Positions 7,610 through 7,726 of a stretch of DNA of 7,726 nucleotides are shown in pieces; the stretch's first letter is position 1, and each line of letters begins with the position of its first letter. The position numbers were made by a program, and so were the translations under genes. Source of the DNA: an uncultured Bacteroidota bacterium. Its GTDB lineage: Bacteria; Bacteroidota; Bacteroidia; Chitinophagales; Chitinophagaceae. The notes beneath the pieces were generated by a model. It was not told the origin of the DNA. It ran no database searches and saw only the letters and a program-made list of their open reading frames with translations. Location: assembly GCA_903912435.1 (NCBI GenBank), contig CAIWHI010000552.1:1-7726 (forward strand), read 5' to 3'.

Positions 7610-7726
7610 TTATCTAATTAATGTCAAATTACCTGTATGGTGCTCAATTTGTCCATCCTTGAAGGTGGCATCTATAACATAGATATATACACCCGCTGGC
7701 TGAGGTACACTATTTAAGTAACCATC
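7610..7726 (-). CDS. C-terminal end of a third T9SS type B sorting-domain protein (partial)
   Basis: An open frame enters from the right edge and gives 38 residues, from DGYLNSVPQPAGVY to the end TGNLTLIR, before a TAA at 7610-7612. This is the last part of a gliding-motility-associated / T9SS type B sorting domain and matches residues 1109-1146 of the neighbouring 1146-residue protein at 37 of 38 positions. The rest of the gene lies outside the window, so its upstream domains are unknown; by position and sequence it is most likely another paralog of the same surface-protein family. It is followed by its own hairpin terminator. Confidence 0.9.
   Translation of the reverse strand, partial: DGYLNSVPQPAGVYIYVIDATFKDGQIEHHTGNLTLIR
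7610..7726 (-). repeat. 117-bp direct repeat encoding the end of the sorting domain (copy in the partial gene)
   Basis: Partner of 3898-4014: 109 of 117 bases identical by eye, no gaps, cut by the window edge. Five of the eight differences fall at codon third positions and two at codon first positions (read on the coding strand); only one difference changes a residue. Confidence 0.95.

Overview
The window looks like chromosomal DNA from a member of the phylum Bacteroidota. It is AT-rich, and its two large genes encode big, Thr/Ser/Asn-rich, Sec-exported proteins with PKD domains. One of them ends in a textbook gliding-motility-associated / type IX secretion (T9SS) type B sorting domain (VPNVFTPNGDGLND start, NRWGQ core, PAGVY, LTLIR end). 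Genus cannot be fixed from the sequence; a Chitinophaga/Saprospira/Sphingobacteria-like relative is a guess.

Layout: everything coding is on the minus strand and forms a head-to-tail array of at least three paralogous surface-protein genes. From high to low coordinates these are: (C) the last 38 codons of a gene running off the right edge (7610-7726), followed by a strong hairpin terminator (7558-7592); (B) a complete 1146-residue gene (3898-7338), followed by a perfect 15-bp-stem terminator (3847-3880); (A) a 1196-residue gene (11-3601), which stops 10 bases before the left edge. The gaps between stop and next start are about 270 and 300 bp. Each contains the previous gene's terminator and then AT-rich leader DNA, so each gene is probably transcribed on its own. 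There are no RNA genes, transposons or CRISPR arrays.

Genes A and B share one architecture: signal peptide, an N-terminal domain of about 280 residues with conserved Cys pairs and NPGA(L/I)D and QRE motifs, two Ig-like segments, a block of 90/91-residue repeats, then PKD domains. B has two repeat units, three PKD domains, an Ig-like domain and the sorting domain. A has six repeat units at an exact 273-bp period but stops inside its second PKD domain, so it lacks about 262 C-terminal residues present in B, including the sorting signal. Either A is a truncated or frameshifted copy, or it is a sequencing error at the edge.

The products are best read as cell-surface or secreted adhesin-like proteins exported by Sec and then T9SS. 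No enzymatic domain is visible and the ligand is unknown. The less obvious signals are a coupled gain or loss of two cysteines across the eight repeat units, a fixed Asp-Thr/Ser-Ile/Val tripeptide at the same place in every unit, and near-identity of the C-terminal ends of B and C.
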